Positions 15,569-23,498 of a DNA stretch of 37,555 bases are shown here, in pieces (the stretch's first letter is position 1; each line of letters opens with the position of its first letter). A model generated the notes under the pieces. The model saw nothing but the letters and a program-made list of their open reading frames with translations, was not told the DNA's origin and searched no databases. Both the position numbers and the translations under genes were made by a program. Source of the DNA: an uncultured Ideonella sp. (lineage in GTDB: Bacteria; Pseudomonadota; Gammaproteobacteria; Burkholderiales; Burkholderiaceae); the NCBI GenBank assembly GCA_946479475.1, contig CAMLGG010000014.1:1-37555 (forward strand). Reading direction: 5' to 3'.

Positions 15569-16336
15569 GTGATCAACCCCGAGCTGCACAAGAAGCCCAT
15601 GGCGCTGGACCGTGTGGCGCACCGTGACCTGAAGATCCGCCGCGAGCAGAGCGCGCTGGATGCCACCGCCCACCTCAATGCCTTCTTCGTCACCGCGGCG
15701 GAGTTCTCGGACGCCTGCAAGGAGTACCCGATCCTGTTCCTGCGGGCGGGCAAGGACAACGAGGGCCGCGAGCTGTGCGCACCGGTCACCGTCTTCGGCC
15801 TGCAGAAGGGCGAGAACCTGATCTACCGCCACGGCCGCTGGAACGCGCGCTACGTGCCGGCACTGATCCGCGCCTATCCGTTCGCGATGGCCCCCACCCC
15901 GGACCAGCAGTACGTCGTCTGCTTCGACGAGACCTCGCCGGTGTTCTCCACCACCGAGGGCCAGCCGCTGTTCAAGGAGGACGGCGAGCCCACGCCCTAC
16001 CTCGAGGACGTGCGCGCCTTCGTCGAGAAGGTCGAGGTCGAGGTCGACCGCACGCGGATCGCCGGCCGCCGGCTGATGGAGCTCAAGCTGCTGCACGACA
16101 AGCGCTTCGACGCCACCCTGCCCGACGGCAGCAAGGTGGCGGTGGACGGCTTCATGGCCGTCGACGAGGAGCGGCTGAAGAACCTCAGCGATGCCGAGGT
16201 GCTCGAGATGCAGCGCACCGGCCTGCTGGCGCTGATCCACTTCCACATGGTCTCGATGGGCAACATGAGCCAGCTGCTCGAGCTGCACGCCGAGAAGCGC
16301 GCGGGCGAGGCAGACAAGGCATCGGCGGCCAGCTGA
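15569..16336 (+). CDS. SapC family protein
   Basis: A 255-residue protein of the SapC family (named from Campylobacter surface-layer loci), complete. Diagnostic segments are INPELHKKPMALDRVAHRDLK near the start, FFVTAAEFSDACKEYPILF, YVPALIRAYPFAM, and the C-terminal LLALIHFHMVSMGNMSQLLEL. No signal peptide is seen and the biochemical role is unknown; in many proteobacteria it stands beside TonB-type or tryptophan halogenase genes, which is not the case here. The start is GTG with GGAG 9 bases upstream, 4 bp after the preceding stop. It is convergent with the MFS gene, only 12 bp away. Confidence 0.9.
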   Translation: MINPELHKKPMALDRVAHRDLKIRREQSALDATAHLNAFFVTAAEFSDACKEYPILFLRAGKDNEGRELCAPVTVFGLQKGENLIYRHGRWNARYVPALIRAYPFAMAPTPDQQYVVCFDETSPVFSTTEGQPLFKEDGEPTPYLEDVRAFVEKVEVEVDRTRIAGRRLMELKLLHDKRFDATLPDGSKVAVDGFMAVDEERLKNLSDAEVLEMQRTGLLALIHFHMVSMGNMSQLLELHAEKRAGEADKASAAS

Positions 16337-16348
16337 GGCCGCTGCAGG

Positions 16349-17587
16349 TCACGCCACGGTGCGGATGTTGCGCACCAGCACCGCGCCCAGCAGCGTGACC
16401 GCCGCCGAGCAGGCATACAGGGCCGGGTAGCCGCCGGCCTGCGTGACCAGCAGCGCCGCCACGGCCGGCGCCAGCACCTGTGGCGCCGAGTTGGCGATGT
16501 TGATGACGCCCAGGTCCCTGCCGCGGTCGGTGGCGGCCGGCAGTACCTGGGTCACGAGCGCCTGGTCCACCGCCAGGTAGATGCCGAAGCCCAGGCCCAT
16601 CAGCACCGCGGCGGCCATCGCGAACGGCCAGCCGGGCCACAGCGCGAGCAGCGCACTGGCGGCGGCCATGACGACGCCCGAGAGCATCACGTGCGACTTG
16701 CGGCGGCCGGTGCGGTCCGAGCGGATGCCGCTCGCGAACGCGGCCACCAGCACGCCCGCCGTGTACAGGCCGATCAGCAGGAGCAGGCCATCCTCGGCCC
16801 GTTCTCCCGGGAACAGGGCGTCGTAGCGGACGGCGTCGCGCAGGAAGTAGAGCAGGTAGAGCGTGGCCAGCGCGTTGCCCAGGTTCAGCAGGAAGCGCGT
16901 CAACCAGGCCCAGGCGAAGTCCGGCGCCTGCCGCGGGCTGATCCACAACCCCCGGAGAGCCTCGCGCCAGGAAGCCGCCGAGGCGCCCGGTGAGGCAGGC
17001 GCGCGCCAGACGAACGGGAGCACGGCGGCCACCAGGAGCATCGCGACCAGCCCATAGCCGTTGGCGATGCCGTTGCGGCCTTCGCTCACGAGCACGGTGA
17101 CCACCAACGTGCCGAGCACCACGCCCAGCGGCTGGCTCGCCCCCGCCCAGGCGCTGCAGCGCGCGCGCTGGAACACGGGCACCTGGTCAGGCACTTCCGC
17201 GGTCAGCGACGCCAGCATCGCGTTCAGCGCCGCCTGGGCGACGCACCACCAAAGCGCCATGCCCGCCAGGCTGTCCTGGCGCCCGAGCATCACCAGTGCG
17301 CCCGCGCCGGCCAGTGCGCCGCCGAAAGTCCAGGGATGCCGGCGGCCGAAGCGCGAGCGGGTCCGGTCCGAAGCCGCGCCGAACAGCGGGTTCGCGATCA
17401 TCGCCACCAGCGCGCCGGCCGCGGTGACGTAGCCCAGTGCGGCCTCCTTGCTCGCCGGGGCGATGGCCTCCATCTGCTGCGCCAGCAGCACCTGGATAGG
17501 CGCGAACAGGGCCATCCACAGGCCCAGGTTGGCGAGCGCGAGCAGCACCATGAAGGAGGTGCCGACGGGACGGGCCGGCTCGTTCAC
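16349..17587 (-). CDS. MFS sugar transporter (GPH / sucrose-type)
   Basis: A 412-residue, 12-helix inner-membrane carrier. The loop between helices 2 and 3 reads ASDRTRSRFGRRHPW, matching the D-R-T-x-S-R-F-G-R-R-x-P-W wording of disaccharide/proton symporters of the sucrose-transporter-like MFS group. A second copy of the motif in the other half is SGIRSDRTGRRKSH. The GTG start overlaps the stop of the glycosidase gene (GTGA), so the two are translated together. The natural reading is uptake of the glucoside hydrolysed by that enzyme, under control of the divergent TetR regulator. The exact sugar is not resolvable. Confidence 0.87.
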   Translation of the reverse strand: MNEPARPVGTSFMVLLALANLGLWMALFAPIQVLLAQQMEAIAPASKEAALGYVTAAGALVAMIANPLFGAASDRTRSRFGRRHPWTFGGALAGAGALVMLGRQDSLAGMALWWCVAQAALNAMLASLTAEVPDQVPVFQRARCSAWAGASQPLGVVLGTLVVTVLVSEGRNGIANGYGLVAMLLVAAVLPFVWRAPASPGASAASWREALRGLWISPRQAPDFAWAWLTRFLLNLGNALATLYLLYFLRDAVRYDALFPGERAEDGLLLLIGLYTAGVLVAAFASGIRSDRTGRRKSHVMLSGVVMAAASALLALWPGWPFAMAAAVLMGLGFGIYLAVDQALVTQVLPAATDRGRDLGVINIANSAPQVLAPAVAALLVTQAGGYPALYACSAAVTLLGAVLVRNIRTVA

Positions 17588-18879
17588 TGCTGCTGCGCGA
17601 TCAGGGCGCGGTACCAGTGGTACGCGGCCTTCGGCGTGCGCCGCTGCGTCGCGTGGTCCACGTGCACGAGCCCGAAGCGCGGACGGAAGCCTTCGGCCCA
17701 CTCGAAGTTGTCGAGCAGCGACCATGCGCAATAGCCGCGTACGTCGACCCCGGCCTCTATCGCCTGTTGCAGCGCCTGCACGTGGCTCTCCAGGTAGGCG
17801 ACCTGCCGCTGCCCGGGCAGGGCGGCGCCGTTCTCGGTGACCAGGATGGGCGGCAGGCGCTCGCCGAAGCGGGCCTTGAGGCCGACCAGCGCCTCGGTGA
17901 AGCTGCCGGGCAGCACGGGCCAGCCCATGTCCGTGCGCTCGACGCCAGCCGGCGGCTCCGCCTCGACGATGGGCACCGGCGCGTCCGGCGGCGCTGCGCG
18001 CACGAGGTTGGCGTTGTAGAAGTTGATGCCGAGGAAGTCGAGCGACTGGGCGATCGTCTCCAGGTCGCCCGCCTGCACGAGCGCGGAATGGACCACCGGC
18101 AGCTCGGGGTAGCGGCCCCACAGCAGCGGCTCAATGTGCAGGCCCAGGTGCAGCTCGTCCAGCAGGGCCGCGGCCTCGACATCGGCGGCGGCTTCCGAAG
18201 CGGGCCATGCCGGCGCCAGGCTTTGCGCGATGCCGACCAGCGCCGCGGGCGCCTCGGCCCTCAGCACCTGCACGGCCAGCCCGTGCGAAAGCAGCAGGTG
18301 GTGCACCACCGGGAACAGGCCCATCCCGAGCTCGAGCCCCGGCGCGTGAATGCCCAGGGCGTGCCCGAAGACCGCATGCTCGAAGGTCTCGTTGTGGGTG
18401 ATCCAGCGCGGCACCCGGTCACCGAGCCGCTGCGCGACGAGCTGCACGTAGTCGGCAAATCGCTGAACAGTAGCGCGGTTGAGCCAGCCGCCTTCGTCCT
18501 GCAGCGCCTGGGGCAGGTCCCAGTGGTAGAGCGTGGGCATCGGCTCGATGCCGTGTGCGAGCAGGCCGTCGACGAGCCGCTCGTAGAAGTCCAGGCCGGC
18601 CGCGTTCGCCGGGCCGCGCCCGGCCGGCTGCACGCGCGGCCAGGCGATCGAGAAGCGATAGGCGCCGACGCCGAGACCGGCCAGCAGCGCCAGGTCTTCT
18701 TCGACGCGATGGAAGTGGTCGCAGGCGACGGTAGCCGTCTCGCCGCGCGCGATGCGGCCGGGGGATTCGCAGAAGCGGTCCCAGATGGACGGCCCGCGAC
18801 CGCCCTCCGCCCAGGCGCCTTCGATCTGGAAGGCCGAGGTGGAGACGCCCCAGAGGAATCCGGGTGGGTAGCGCTTCAC
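17584..18879 (-). CDS. GH1 family beta-glucosidase
   Basis: A 431-residue cytoplasmic retaining glycosidase of family GH1, no signal peptide. The start YPPGFLWGVSTSAFQIEGAW is classic. The nucleophile Glu349 lies in LVTENG, and the acid/base Glu164 in THNET, where the family motif normally reads TxNEP, so the Pro is Thr here. YRFSIAWPRV and the late WSLLDNFEWAEGF motif for glycone binding are intact. The GTG start follows AAGAAAGAGAG. A much longer open frame upstream runs across the TetR gene and is spurious. It is the first gene of the operon with the MFS carrier. The likely substrate is a beta-glucoside such as cellobiose; the aglycone is unknown. Confidence 0.93.
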   Translation of the reverse strand: MKRYPPGFLWGVSTSAFQIEGAWAEGGRGPSIWDRFCESPGRIARGETATVACDHFHRVEEDLALLAGLGVGAYRFSIAWPRVQPAGRGPANAAGLDFYERLVDGLLAHGIEPMPTLYHWDLPQALQDEGGWLNRATVQRFADYVQLVAQRLGDRVPRWITHNETFEHAVFGHALGIHAPGLELGMGLFPVVHHLLLSHGLAVQVLRAEAPAALVGIAQSLAPAWPASEAAADVEAAALLDELHLGLHIEPLLWGRYPELPVVHSALVQAGDLETIAQSLDFLGINFYNANLVRAAPPDAPVPIVEAEPPAGVERTDMGWPVLPGSFTEALVGLKARFGERLPPILVTENGAALPGQRQVAYLESHVQALQQAIEAGVDVRGYCAWSLLDNFEWAEGFRPRFGLVHVDHATQRRTPKAAYHWYRALIAQQQ

Positions 18880-18891
18880 GCGCTCTCTTTC

Positions 18892-18942
18892 TTGAACATG
18901 ATCATTGATCAGAATATATTGTGAGCATTGATCATGTGTCAA
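18892..18942. promoter_or_regulatory. Overlapping divergent sigma-70 promoters within a symmetric TetR operator
   Basis: Rightward: TTGAAC (18892-18897), 17 nt, TATATT (18915-18920). Leftward: TTGACA (18942-18937), 18 nt, TATATT (18918-18913). The two -10 boxes share the palindrome AATATATT. Around the same centre (18916.5) are inverted arms CATGATCA (18897-18904) and TGATCATG (18929-18936), plus a further TGATCA at 18906-18911. A repressor dimer pair bound here would block both promoters, so the TetR protein encoded to the right probably represses itself and the glycosidase operon. Confidence 0.8.
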
Positions 18943-18948
18943 ATCCCC

Positions 18949-19566
18949 ATGACCCTCGAGCACAAGCCCCCCCGCCAGCAGCGCAGCAAGGATCGTGTCG
19001 AAGCGATCCTGGATGCCGCGCTCGGCCTGGTCGTCGAGCAGGGCGCCGAGGCGCTGGCCATGCGCGAGGTCGCGCGCCGCGCGGGCGTGCAGATCGGCTC
19101 GATCTACCAGTACTTCCCTTCGAAGTCGGCCGTCATCCGCGAACTGGCGCGCCGCAACCTCGAGCGGGTGCACGAGCTGCTGGCCCGCGAGGTCGAGGCG
19201 CTGTTCGCGGGGGGGCGTCCGCCGGCCCCCTCCACGGCGGTCAACCGCGTGGTCGATGCCTACTTCGCGCACTACCGCGACCACCCGGAAGCCATGGCGG
19301 TGTGGGGCGGCGCACAGTCCGACCCCGAGCTGCAGCAGCTGGAAGTCGAGGACACCCGCAGCACCGCGCGCTTCATGGTGCCGCCGCTGGCGAAGATCCT
19401 GCGCCGCGACGACGAGGAGGTCCTCCATGCCCTGGCGCTGCTGATGAACGAGGTCACCGGCGCCGCGGTGCGGCTCGCGCTCTCGGTGGAGCCACCGCTG
19501 CGCGAGCAGCTGGTGAAGAACCTGAAGGCCATGCTGGTCGCCACCTTGCGGGCGCAAAGGCGCTGA
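18949..19566 (+). CDS. TetR-family transcriptional regulator of the glycosidase operon
   Basis: A 205-residue regulator with an N-terminal TetR helix-turn-helix (RVEAILDAALGLVVEQG, then MREVARRAGVQIGSIYQYFPSK, about 15-60) and a C-terminal effector domain. The start is uncertain. ATG 18949 gives the usual short lead to the first helix; ATG 18934 and TTG 18928 are in frame and lie inside the operator, only 0-8 nt after the predicted transcript start. None has a ribosome site, so translation may be nearly leaderless. It is divergent from the GH1/MFS operon, which it probably represses. The inducer is presumably a glucoside or its product. Confidence 0.88.
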   Translation: MTLEHKPPRQQRSKDRVEAILDAALGLVVEQGAEALAMREVARRAGVQIGSIYQYFPSKSAVIRELARRNLERVHELLAREVEALFAGGRPPAPSTAVNRVVDAYFAHYRDHPEAMAVWGGAQSDPELQQLEVEDTRSTARFMVPPLAKILRRDDEEVLHALALLMNEVTGAAVRLALSVEPPLREQLVKNLKAMLVATLRAQRR

Positions 19567-19701
19567 ACCGATCGGCCGATAACCGGTCGGCATAGCAGCT
19601 ATGGCCCGCCGTGCCGACAACATGGGACTTCCCCCCTGGAGGCGCCGCCAAGCTGGGGCGTAAGCTGGGCCGGCTGTTGTCGACTTGCCTAGGAGTCCCT
19701 G

Positions 19702-20751
19702 GTGAACCGAAGAACGATCCGCTCGATGGCCGGTGCGGCCGCTGCCCTGGCCGCCGCGCTGCTGTGCATGCCTGCCGCCGCGCAGGAAGTGACGCTCAAG
19801 TTCCACCACATCTGGAACCCGCAGGCCATGGCCTCGGTGAACCTGATCCAGCCGTGGTGCGACAAGGTCGCCAGGGAGTCCGGCGGCAAGCTCAAGTGCC
19901 AGATCCTGCCCGCCATGTCCGGAGGCGGCACGCCGCCGCAGCTGGTGGACCGTGTCAAGGACGGGGTCGACGACCTCGTCATCACGCTGCCGGGCTACAC
20001 CGCCGGCCGCTTCCCGGCGATGGAGGTGTTCGAGCTGCCCTTCATGTGCAACTCGGCCGAGGCCGGCGCCCGCGCTGCCTGGGACTACCTGCAGAAGTAC
20101 GCCCTCAACGAGTTCCCCGGCACGAAGATCCTGGCGACCTGGGTGCACGACGAGGGCTACGTCCACACCCGCGACAGGCAGGTGAAGACGCTGGCCGACT
20201 TCAAGGGCCTGAAGATGCGTGCGCCGACGAGGCAGACCAACAAGCTGCTGGCTTCGCTGGGCGCCTCGCCCGTCGGCATGCCGCTGCCGGCCATCCCCGA
20301 CGCGGTCAGCAAGGGCACCATCGACGGCTTCCTGCTGCCCTGGGAGGTGATGCCCTCGCTGAAGCTGCACGAGCTGGTCAAGTACGACAGCGAGACGGAT
20401 CCTTCGAGGCCGGCCCTGTACAGCGCGGTGTTCATCTTCGCGATGAACCAGGCGAAGTACGACAGCCTGGCGCCGGATCTGAAGAAGGTGATAGACGCCA
20501 ACAGCGGCGCGGCCTTCTCGCAATCGGTCGGCAAGCTGTGGGACAACAGCCAGGCGGCCGGCCGCAAGGCGGCGATCGACCACGGCAACGTGCTCTACAC
20601 GATCCCGGGCGCCGAGCTGGACAACTGGGTCAAGGCCTCCGCGCCGCTGTACACCGCCTGGGTGTCCGAGATCGAGACCAGGGGCATGCCCGGCAAGCAG
20701 ATGCTGCAGGACGCGAAGGACCTGCTGGCCAAGTACAAGACGAGCAGATGA
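19702..20751 (+). CDS. dctP: TRAP transporter periplasmic solute-binding protein (DctP family)
   Basis: A 349-residue periplasmic binding protein with a signal peptide (GAAAALAAALLCMPAAAQ). The mature start EVTLKFHHIWNPQAMASVNLIQPW and the segments PQLVDRVKDGVDDLVITLPGYTAGRFP and FKGLKMRAPTRQTNKLLASLGASPVGMPLPAI match DctP proteins; the Arg in LKMRAP is the usual carboxylate-binding residue, so an organic acid ligand is likely. The GTG start is preceded by AGGAG at 6 bases. Its TGA stop overlaps the ATG of a 24-codon mini-ORF that leads into dctQ. The upstream gap (19567-19701) holds palindromes such as ATCGGCCGAT (19571-19580) of unknown use. Confidence 0.94.
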   Translation: MNRRTIRSMAGAAAALAAALLCMPAAAQEVTLKFHHIWNPQAMASVNLIQPWCDKVARESGGKLKCQILPAMSGGGTPPQLVDRVKDGVDDLVITLPGYTAGRFPAMEVFELPFMCNSAEAGARAAWDYLQKYALNEFPGTKILATWVHDEGYVHTRDRQVKTLADFKGLKMRAPTRQTNKLLASLGASPVGMPLPAIPDAVSKGTIDGFLLPWEVMPSLKLHELVKYDSETDPSRPALYSAVFIFAMNQAKYDSLAPDLKKVIDANSGAAFSQSVGKLWDNSQAAGRKAAIDHGNVLYTIPGAELDNWVKASAPLYTAWVSEIETRGMPGKQMLQDAKDLLAKYKTSR

Positions 20752-20822
20752 CCGCTCCCAACAGGCCTGCGGCCTGGTCCCCCCGAGGGGGAGCGGTCAC
20801 CTTGGGAGCGGCCCTGCGGTGA
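20748..20822 (+). CDS. Bridging mini-ORF (24 aa) between dctP and dctQ
   Basis: A 24-codon frame beginning MTAPNRPAAW. Its ATG overlaps the dctP stop (ATGA) and its TGA overlaps the dctQ start (GTGA), so both joints are 4-nt overlaps. It is made of a single copy of the repeat family seen between livG and livF. The peptide is not recognised and is probably a by-product of keeping translation continuous. GGGAG lies about 11 bases before the dctQ GTG. Confidence 0.45.
   Translation: MTAPNRPAAWSPRGGAVTLGAALR
20749..20820 (+). repeat. Single copy of the intergenic GC-rich repeat, with nested hairpins
   Basis: It shares with the liv array the core GGTCCCCCCGAGGGGGAGCG followed by (C)CTTGGGAGCGGCCC versus CCTGGGGAGCGGCCC, on the plus strand in both places. 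Because the liv genes run on the minus strand, the element is inverted relative to transcription here. It folds in competing ways: TGACCGCTCCC with GGGAGCGGTCA (11 bp, 20749-20759 and 20789-20799), an inner CAGGCC / GGCCTG hairpin, and GGTCACC with GGTGACC. Confidence 0.8.
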
Positions 20823-21316
20823 CCAACGCATCACGGTCGATCCTTCGGCAGCTGTCGCTGCTGTTCGCCGTTCTCGGCGGAGCGGTGGCTTGCGTCGTCG
20901 CCGCGATGACGGTGACGTCCATCGTCATGCGGGCGACCGTCTCGCGCCCCATCGCCGGCGATGTCGAGCTGACCCAGTTCGGCATCGCGCTGGCCATCTC
21001 GCTGTGCCTGCCCTGGGCCCAGCTGCACGGCTCGAACATCATCGTGGACTTCTTCACCCAGGCGCTGCCCGAGCGCGCGACCCGCCGGCTCGACGCGGTC
21101 GGCGCGCTGCTCCTGGCCGCGATGTGCGCGTTGCTCTCGTGGCGCACGTCGGTGGGTGCGCTCGCGGTGCGCGAGGCCGGCGAGACCTCGATGATCCTGG
21201 ACCTGCCGATGTGGTGGACGTACGCCTCGCTGGCGCCCGGGCTCGCCCTTTCGTCGCTCGTCGCGCTGGTTCAGGCCGGGCGCTGCTGGCGCGGCGCGCC
21301 GCTGGTCAACCACTAG
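20819..21316 (+). CDS. dctQ: TRAP transporter small permease subunit (DctQ family)
   Basis: A 165-residue inner-membrane protein with four predicted helices, normal for DctQ. The blocks VARP-like RPIAGDVELTQFGIALAISLCLPWAQ and HGSNIIVDFF are characteristic (the family pattern is ...G.VEL......I......C....G.HI.VD...). It partners the large permease encoded 16 bp downstream to form the Na+-driven membrane complex. The GTG start overlaps the stop of the bridging mini-ORF; without the bridge there is no well-placed ribosome site, which supports translational coupling. Confidence 0.92.
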   Translation: MTNASRSILRQLSLLFAVLGGAVACVVAAMTVTSIVMRATVSRPIAGDVELTQFGIALAISLCLPWAQLHGSNIIVDFFTQALPERATRRLDAVGALLLAAMCALLSWRTSVGALAVREAGETSMILDLPMWWTYASLAPGLALSSLVALVQAGRCWRGAPLVNH

Positions 21317-21332
21317 AGCCTTTGCGAGAGGG

Positions 21333-22658
21333 ATGATGGACCCGTTGTGGATCGGGCTGGCGATGTTCGCCGGCATGCTGCTGCTGATGGCGCTGCGGGT
21401 GCCCATCGCGGCGGCGATGTTCATCCCCGGCGCGCTGGGCTACTGGGCGATGACGAGCGAGCCGGCGCTGCTCAACCAGCTCAAGGGCAGCGCGGTGGCG
21501 CGGCTGACGGTGTACGACCTGTCGGTGATCCCGCTTTTCCTGCTGATGGGCCAGTTCGCCACCCAGGGCGGGCTCTCGCGCTCGCTGTTCCAGGCGGCCG
21601 CGGCCTTCGTCGGCCACATCCGCGGCGGGCTGGCGATGGCGGCCGTGCTGAGCGCGGCGGCCTTCGGTGCGGTCTGCGGCTCGTCGGTCGCCACTTCGGC
21701 CACCATCACGCAGGTCGCCTATCCGGAGATGAAGGCCCACGGCTACAGCGGCCGGCTGGCGACGGCCACGCTGGCCTCGGGCGGCACGCTGGGCATCCTC
21801 ATCCCGCCTTCGGTGCCGCTGGTGGTCTACGCGATCCTCACCGAGCAGAACATCGCCAAGCTGTTCGCGGCCGCGATGGTGCCCGGCATCCTCGCCACGA
21901 TCGGCTACCTCGTCGTGATCGCGCTGGTGTGCCGCTGGCGGCCGGCCCTGGCGACGCCGAGCGAGCCCATGCCCTGGCCGCGGCGCTGGCGCGCGCTGGC
22001 CGGCGTCTGGCCGATCGTGACGATCTTCCTCGTGGTGTTCGGCGGCATCTACGGCGGATTGTTCTCGCCGACGGAAGGCGCGGCGGTCGGGGCGCTGGGC
22101 ACCTTCGTGGCGGCCGTGGCGCGGCGCGAGCTCGATCGCGCGGGCCTGGTGCGCAGCTTCCTGGGCACCGCCGAGACCTCGGCGATGGTGTTCATGATCT
22201 TCCTCGGCGCGGACATGATGAACGCCTCGCTCGCGCTGACGCAGATGCCCCGCCTGCTGGCCGACTGGGTGGCGCACCTGCACGTCGCGCCGCTTCTCAT
22301 CGTCGCCGCGGTGATGGTCTTCTACGTGCTGCTGGGCTGCGTGATGGACGAGCTTTCCATGATGCTGCTGACCATCCCGGTGCTCTTTCCGGCCATCATG
22401 GGCCTGGACCTGTGGGGCCTGAACCCGGAGATGAAGGCGATCTGGTTCGGCATCCTGGTGCTGATGACCGTCGGCATCGGCATGACGGCGCCGCCCGTGG
22501 GCCTGAACGTCTACGTGGTCAACAGCGTCGCCAGGGACGTGCCCATGGGCGAGACCTACAAGGGCGTGTTCCCCTTCCTCGCCACCGACGTGCTGCGCAC
22601 CCTGGCGATGCTGTTCTTCCCGGTGCTGTGCCTCGGCCTGGTCGAGCTCTTCTACTGA
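21333..22658 (+). CDS. dctM: TRAP transporter large permease subunit (DctM family)
   Basis: A 441-residue inner-membrane carrier of the DctM type with about 12 helices. Typical blocks are VPIAAAMFIPGALGY, IPLFLLMGQFATQGGLSR, GAVCGSSVATSATITQVAYPEM, GGTLGILIPPSVPLVVYAI and the late TAPPVGLNVYVVNSVA. It carries out the Na+-coupled transport step with DctQ, fed by the DctP protein. Two adjacent ATGs (21333, 21336) follow GAGAGG; either may be used. The end overlaps the convergent acetyltransferase-like gene by 7 bp. The substrate is probably a carboxylate, not specified further. Confidence 0.95.
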   Translation: MMDPLWIGLAMFAGMLLLMALRVPIAAAMFIPGALGYWAMTSEPALLNQLKGSAVARLTVYDLSVIPLFLLMGQFATQGGLSRSLFQAAAAFVGHIRGGLAMAAVLSAAAFGAVCGSSVATSATITQVAYPEMKAHGYSGRLATATLASGGTLGILIPPSVPLVVYAILTEQNIAKLFAAAMVPGILATIGYLVVIALVCRWRPALATPSEPMPWPRRWRALAGVWPIVTIFLVVFGGIYGGLFSPTEGAAVGALGTFVAAVARRELDRAGLVRSFLGTAETSAMVFMIFLGADMMNASLALTQMPRLLADWVAHLHVAPLLIVAAVMVFYVLLGCVMDELSMMLLTIPVLFPAIMGLDLWGLNPEMKAIWFGILVLMTVGIGMTAPPVGLNVYVVNSVARDVPMGETYKGVFPFLATDVLRTLAMLFFPVLCLGLVELFY

Positions 22659-23494
22659 CCCGCGCCCTCGTTGCGCCACTCGAAGTTCAGCCGCGAGGCG
22701 ACCGTCTCGAAGCCTGCCCGCCTCATGTTGGCCAGCGAGGGGTTGGGCTCGTCGCCGATGGGCTCGCCCGTCTCGGTGACGACCCAGCGGCAGCCGGCCG
22801 CTGCCGCATCCGCGATGCGCTCGCGCATCAGGGCCTGCTGCCCGCCTCGGCGGCAATGAGAGGGCAGCATCGAGCCCATGCCCAGCCAGGCCGTGTCGCC
22901 CGAGACGAAGAGACAGGCGCCGCCGACGATGCGTTCGCCGTCCCGCGCGGCGTAGAGCGTCCAGCCGCGCCGGCCGTGCAGGGCCGCGAGCCAGCCGGCC
23001 ATGAAGGGCGGCATCTCGAAGGCCCGGGCGATGGCTTCGCAGGTGGAGGCGGCTTCGTTCGCCGCGGCCGGCCCGATGGCCAGCGGGGTGTCGTGCGGGG
23101 CCAGCGACTCGGCGGTGCGCATCACCTTGGCCCAGCTGTGCCGCGGCGGCGCGGCGAAGCCCAGCGAGGACCATCGGCCAGCGAAATCCGCGGGGCGCGC
23201 GGCGGGGCTCCAGTGCATCCACCAGGCCGCAGCGCCGGCGCTTCGATAGCGCTGGATCCAGGCGCGGACCTGCGTCTCGTCGGCCGGCACCTCGAGGCCC
23301 AGGCCGATCACCCGGTTGAACATCGCCGACGGGATCGCCGGAGCCAGGAGGCCGATGGCGCCTTCGCTGGCCGCCACCTGCAGCCCCAGCTGCTTTGCCA
23401 GCAGCGCAGGCGCGGCGGCGTACAGGTCGGCGAAGGCCTCGGCCTCGATGCGGTCGGCGCGGGGCGCGGCGTCCTGGGGCAGGGCAGCGGGCAT
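22652..23494 (-). CDS. GNAT-like acetyltransferase
   Basis: A 280-residue protein with a GNAT fold in its second half. YAARDGERIVGGACLFVSGD, then AWLGMGSMLPSHCRRGGQQALMRERIADAAAAG shows the acetyl-CoA-binding R/QxxGxG/A-type turn (CRRGGQQAL), followed by the late strand GFETVASRLNFEW. The first half also has a degenerate GNAT-like pattern, so it may be a tandem GNAT. Substrate unknown. The ATG lies 4 bases after the stop of the hydroxylase gene, so the two are co-transcribed. The 3' end overlaps dctM tail to tail. Confidence 0.7.
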   Translation of the reverse strand: MPAALPQDAAPRADRIEAEAFADLYAAAPALLAKQLGLQVAASEGAIGLLAPAIPSAMFNRVIGLGLEVPADETQVRAWIQRYRSAGAAAWWMHWSPAARPADFAGRWSSLGFAAPPRHSWAKVMRTAESLAPHDTPLAIGPAAANEAASTCEAIARAFEMPPFMAGWLAALHGRRGWTLYAARDGERIVGGACLFVSGDTAWLGMGSMLPSHCRRGGQQALMRERIADAAAAGCRWVVTETGEPIGDEPNPSLANMRRAGFETVASRLNFEWRNEGAGQ

Positions 23495-23498
23495 GGCT

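Noticed and set aside
19575..19582. GCCGATAA before dctP as a second sigma-28 promoter
   Set aside because: The only -35-like word upstream (CAAA) is at 16 nt and off consensus, and the site sits in a string of CGATCGG palindromes; a TRAP transporter in the flagellar regulon would also be unexpected.
17584..20583. A 999-codon open frame on the minus strand including the GH1 gene
   Set aside because: The part upstream of 18879 runs antisense through the TetR and dctP genes and has Arg/Gly/Leu-rich low-complexity composition; GC-rich DNA keeps such frames open by chance. The true GH1 start has a ribosome site and the classic N-terminus.
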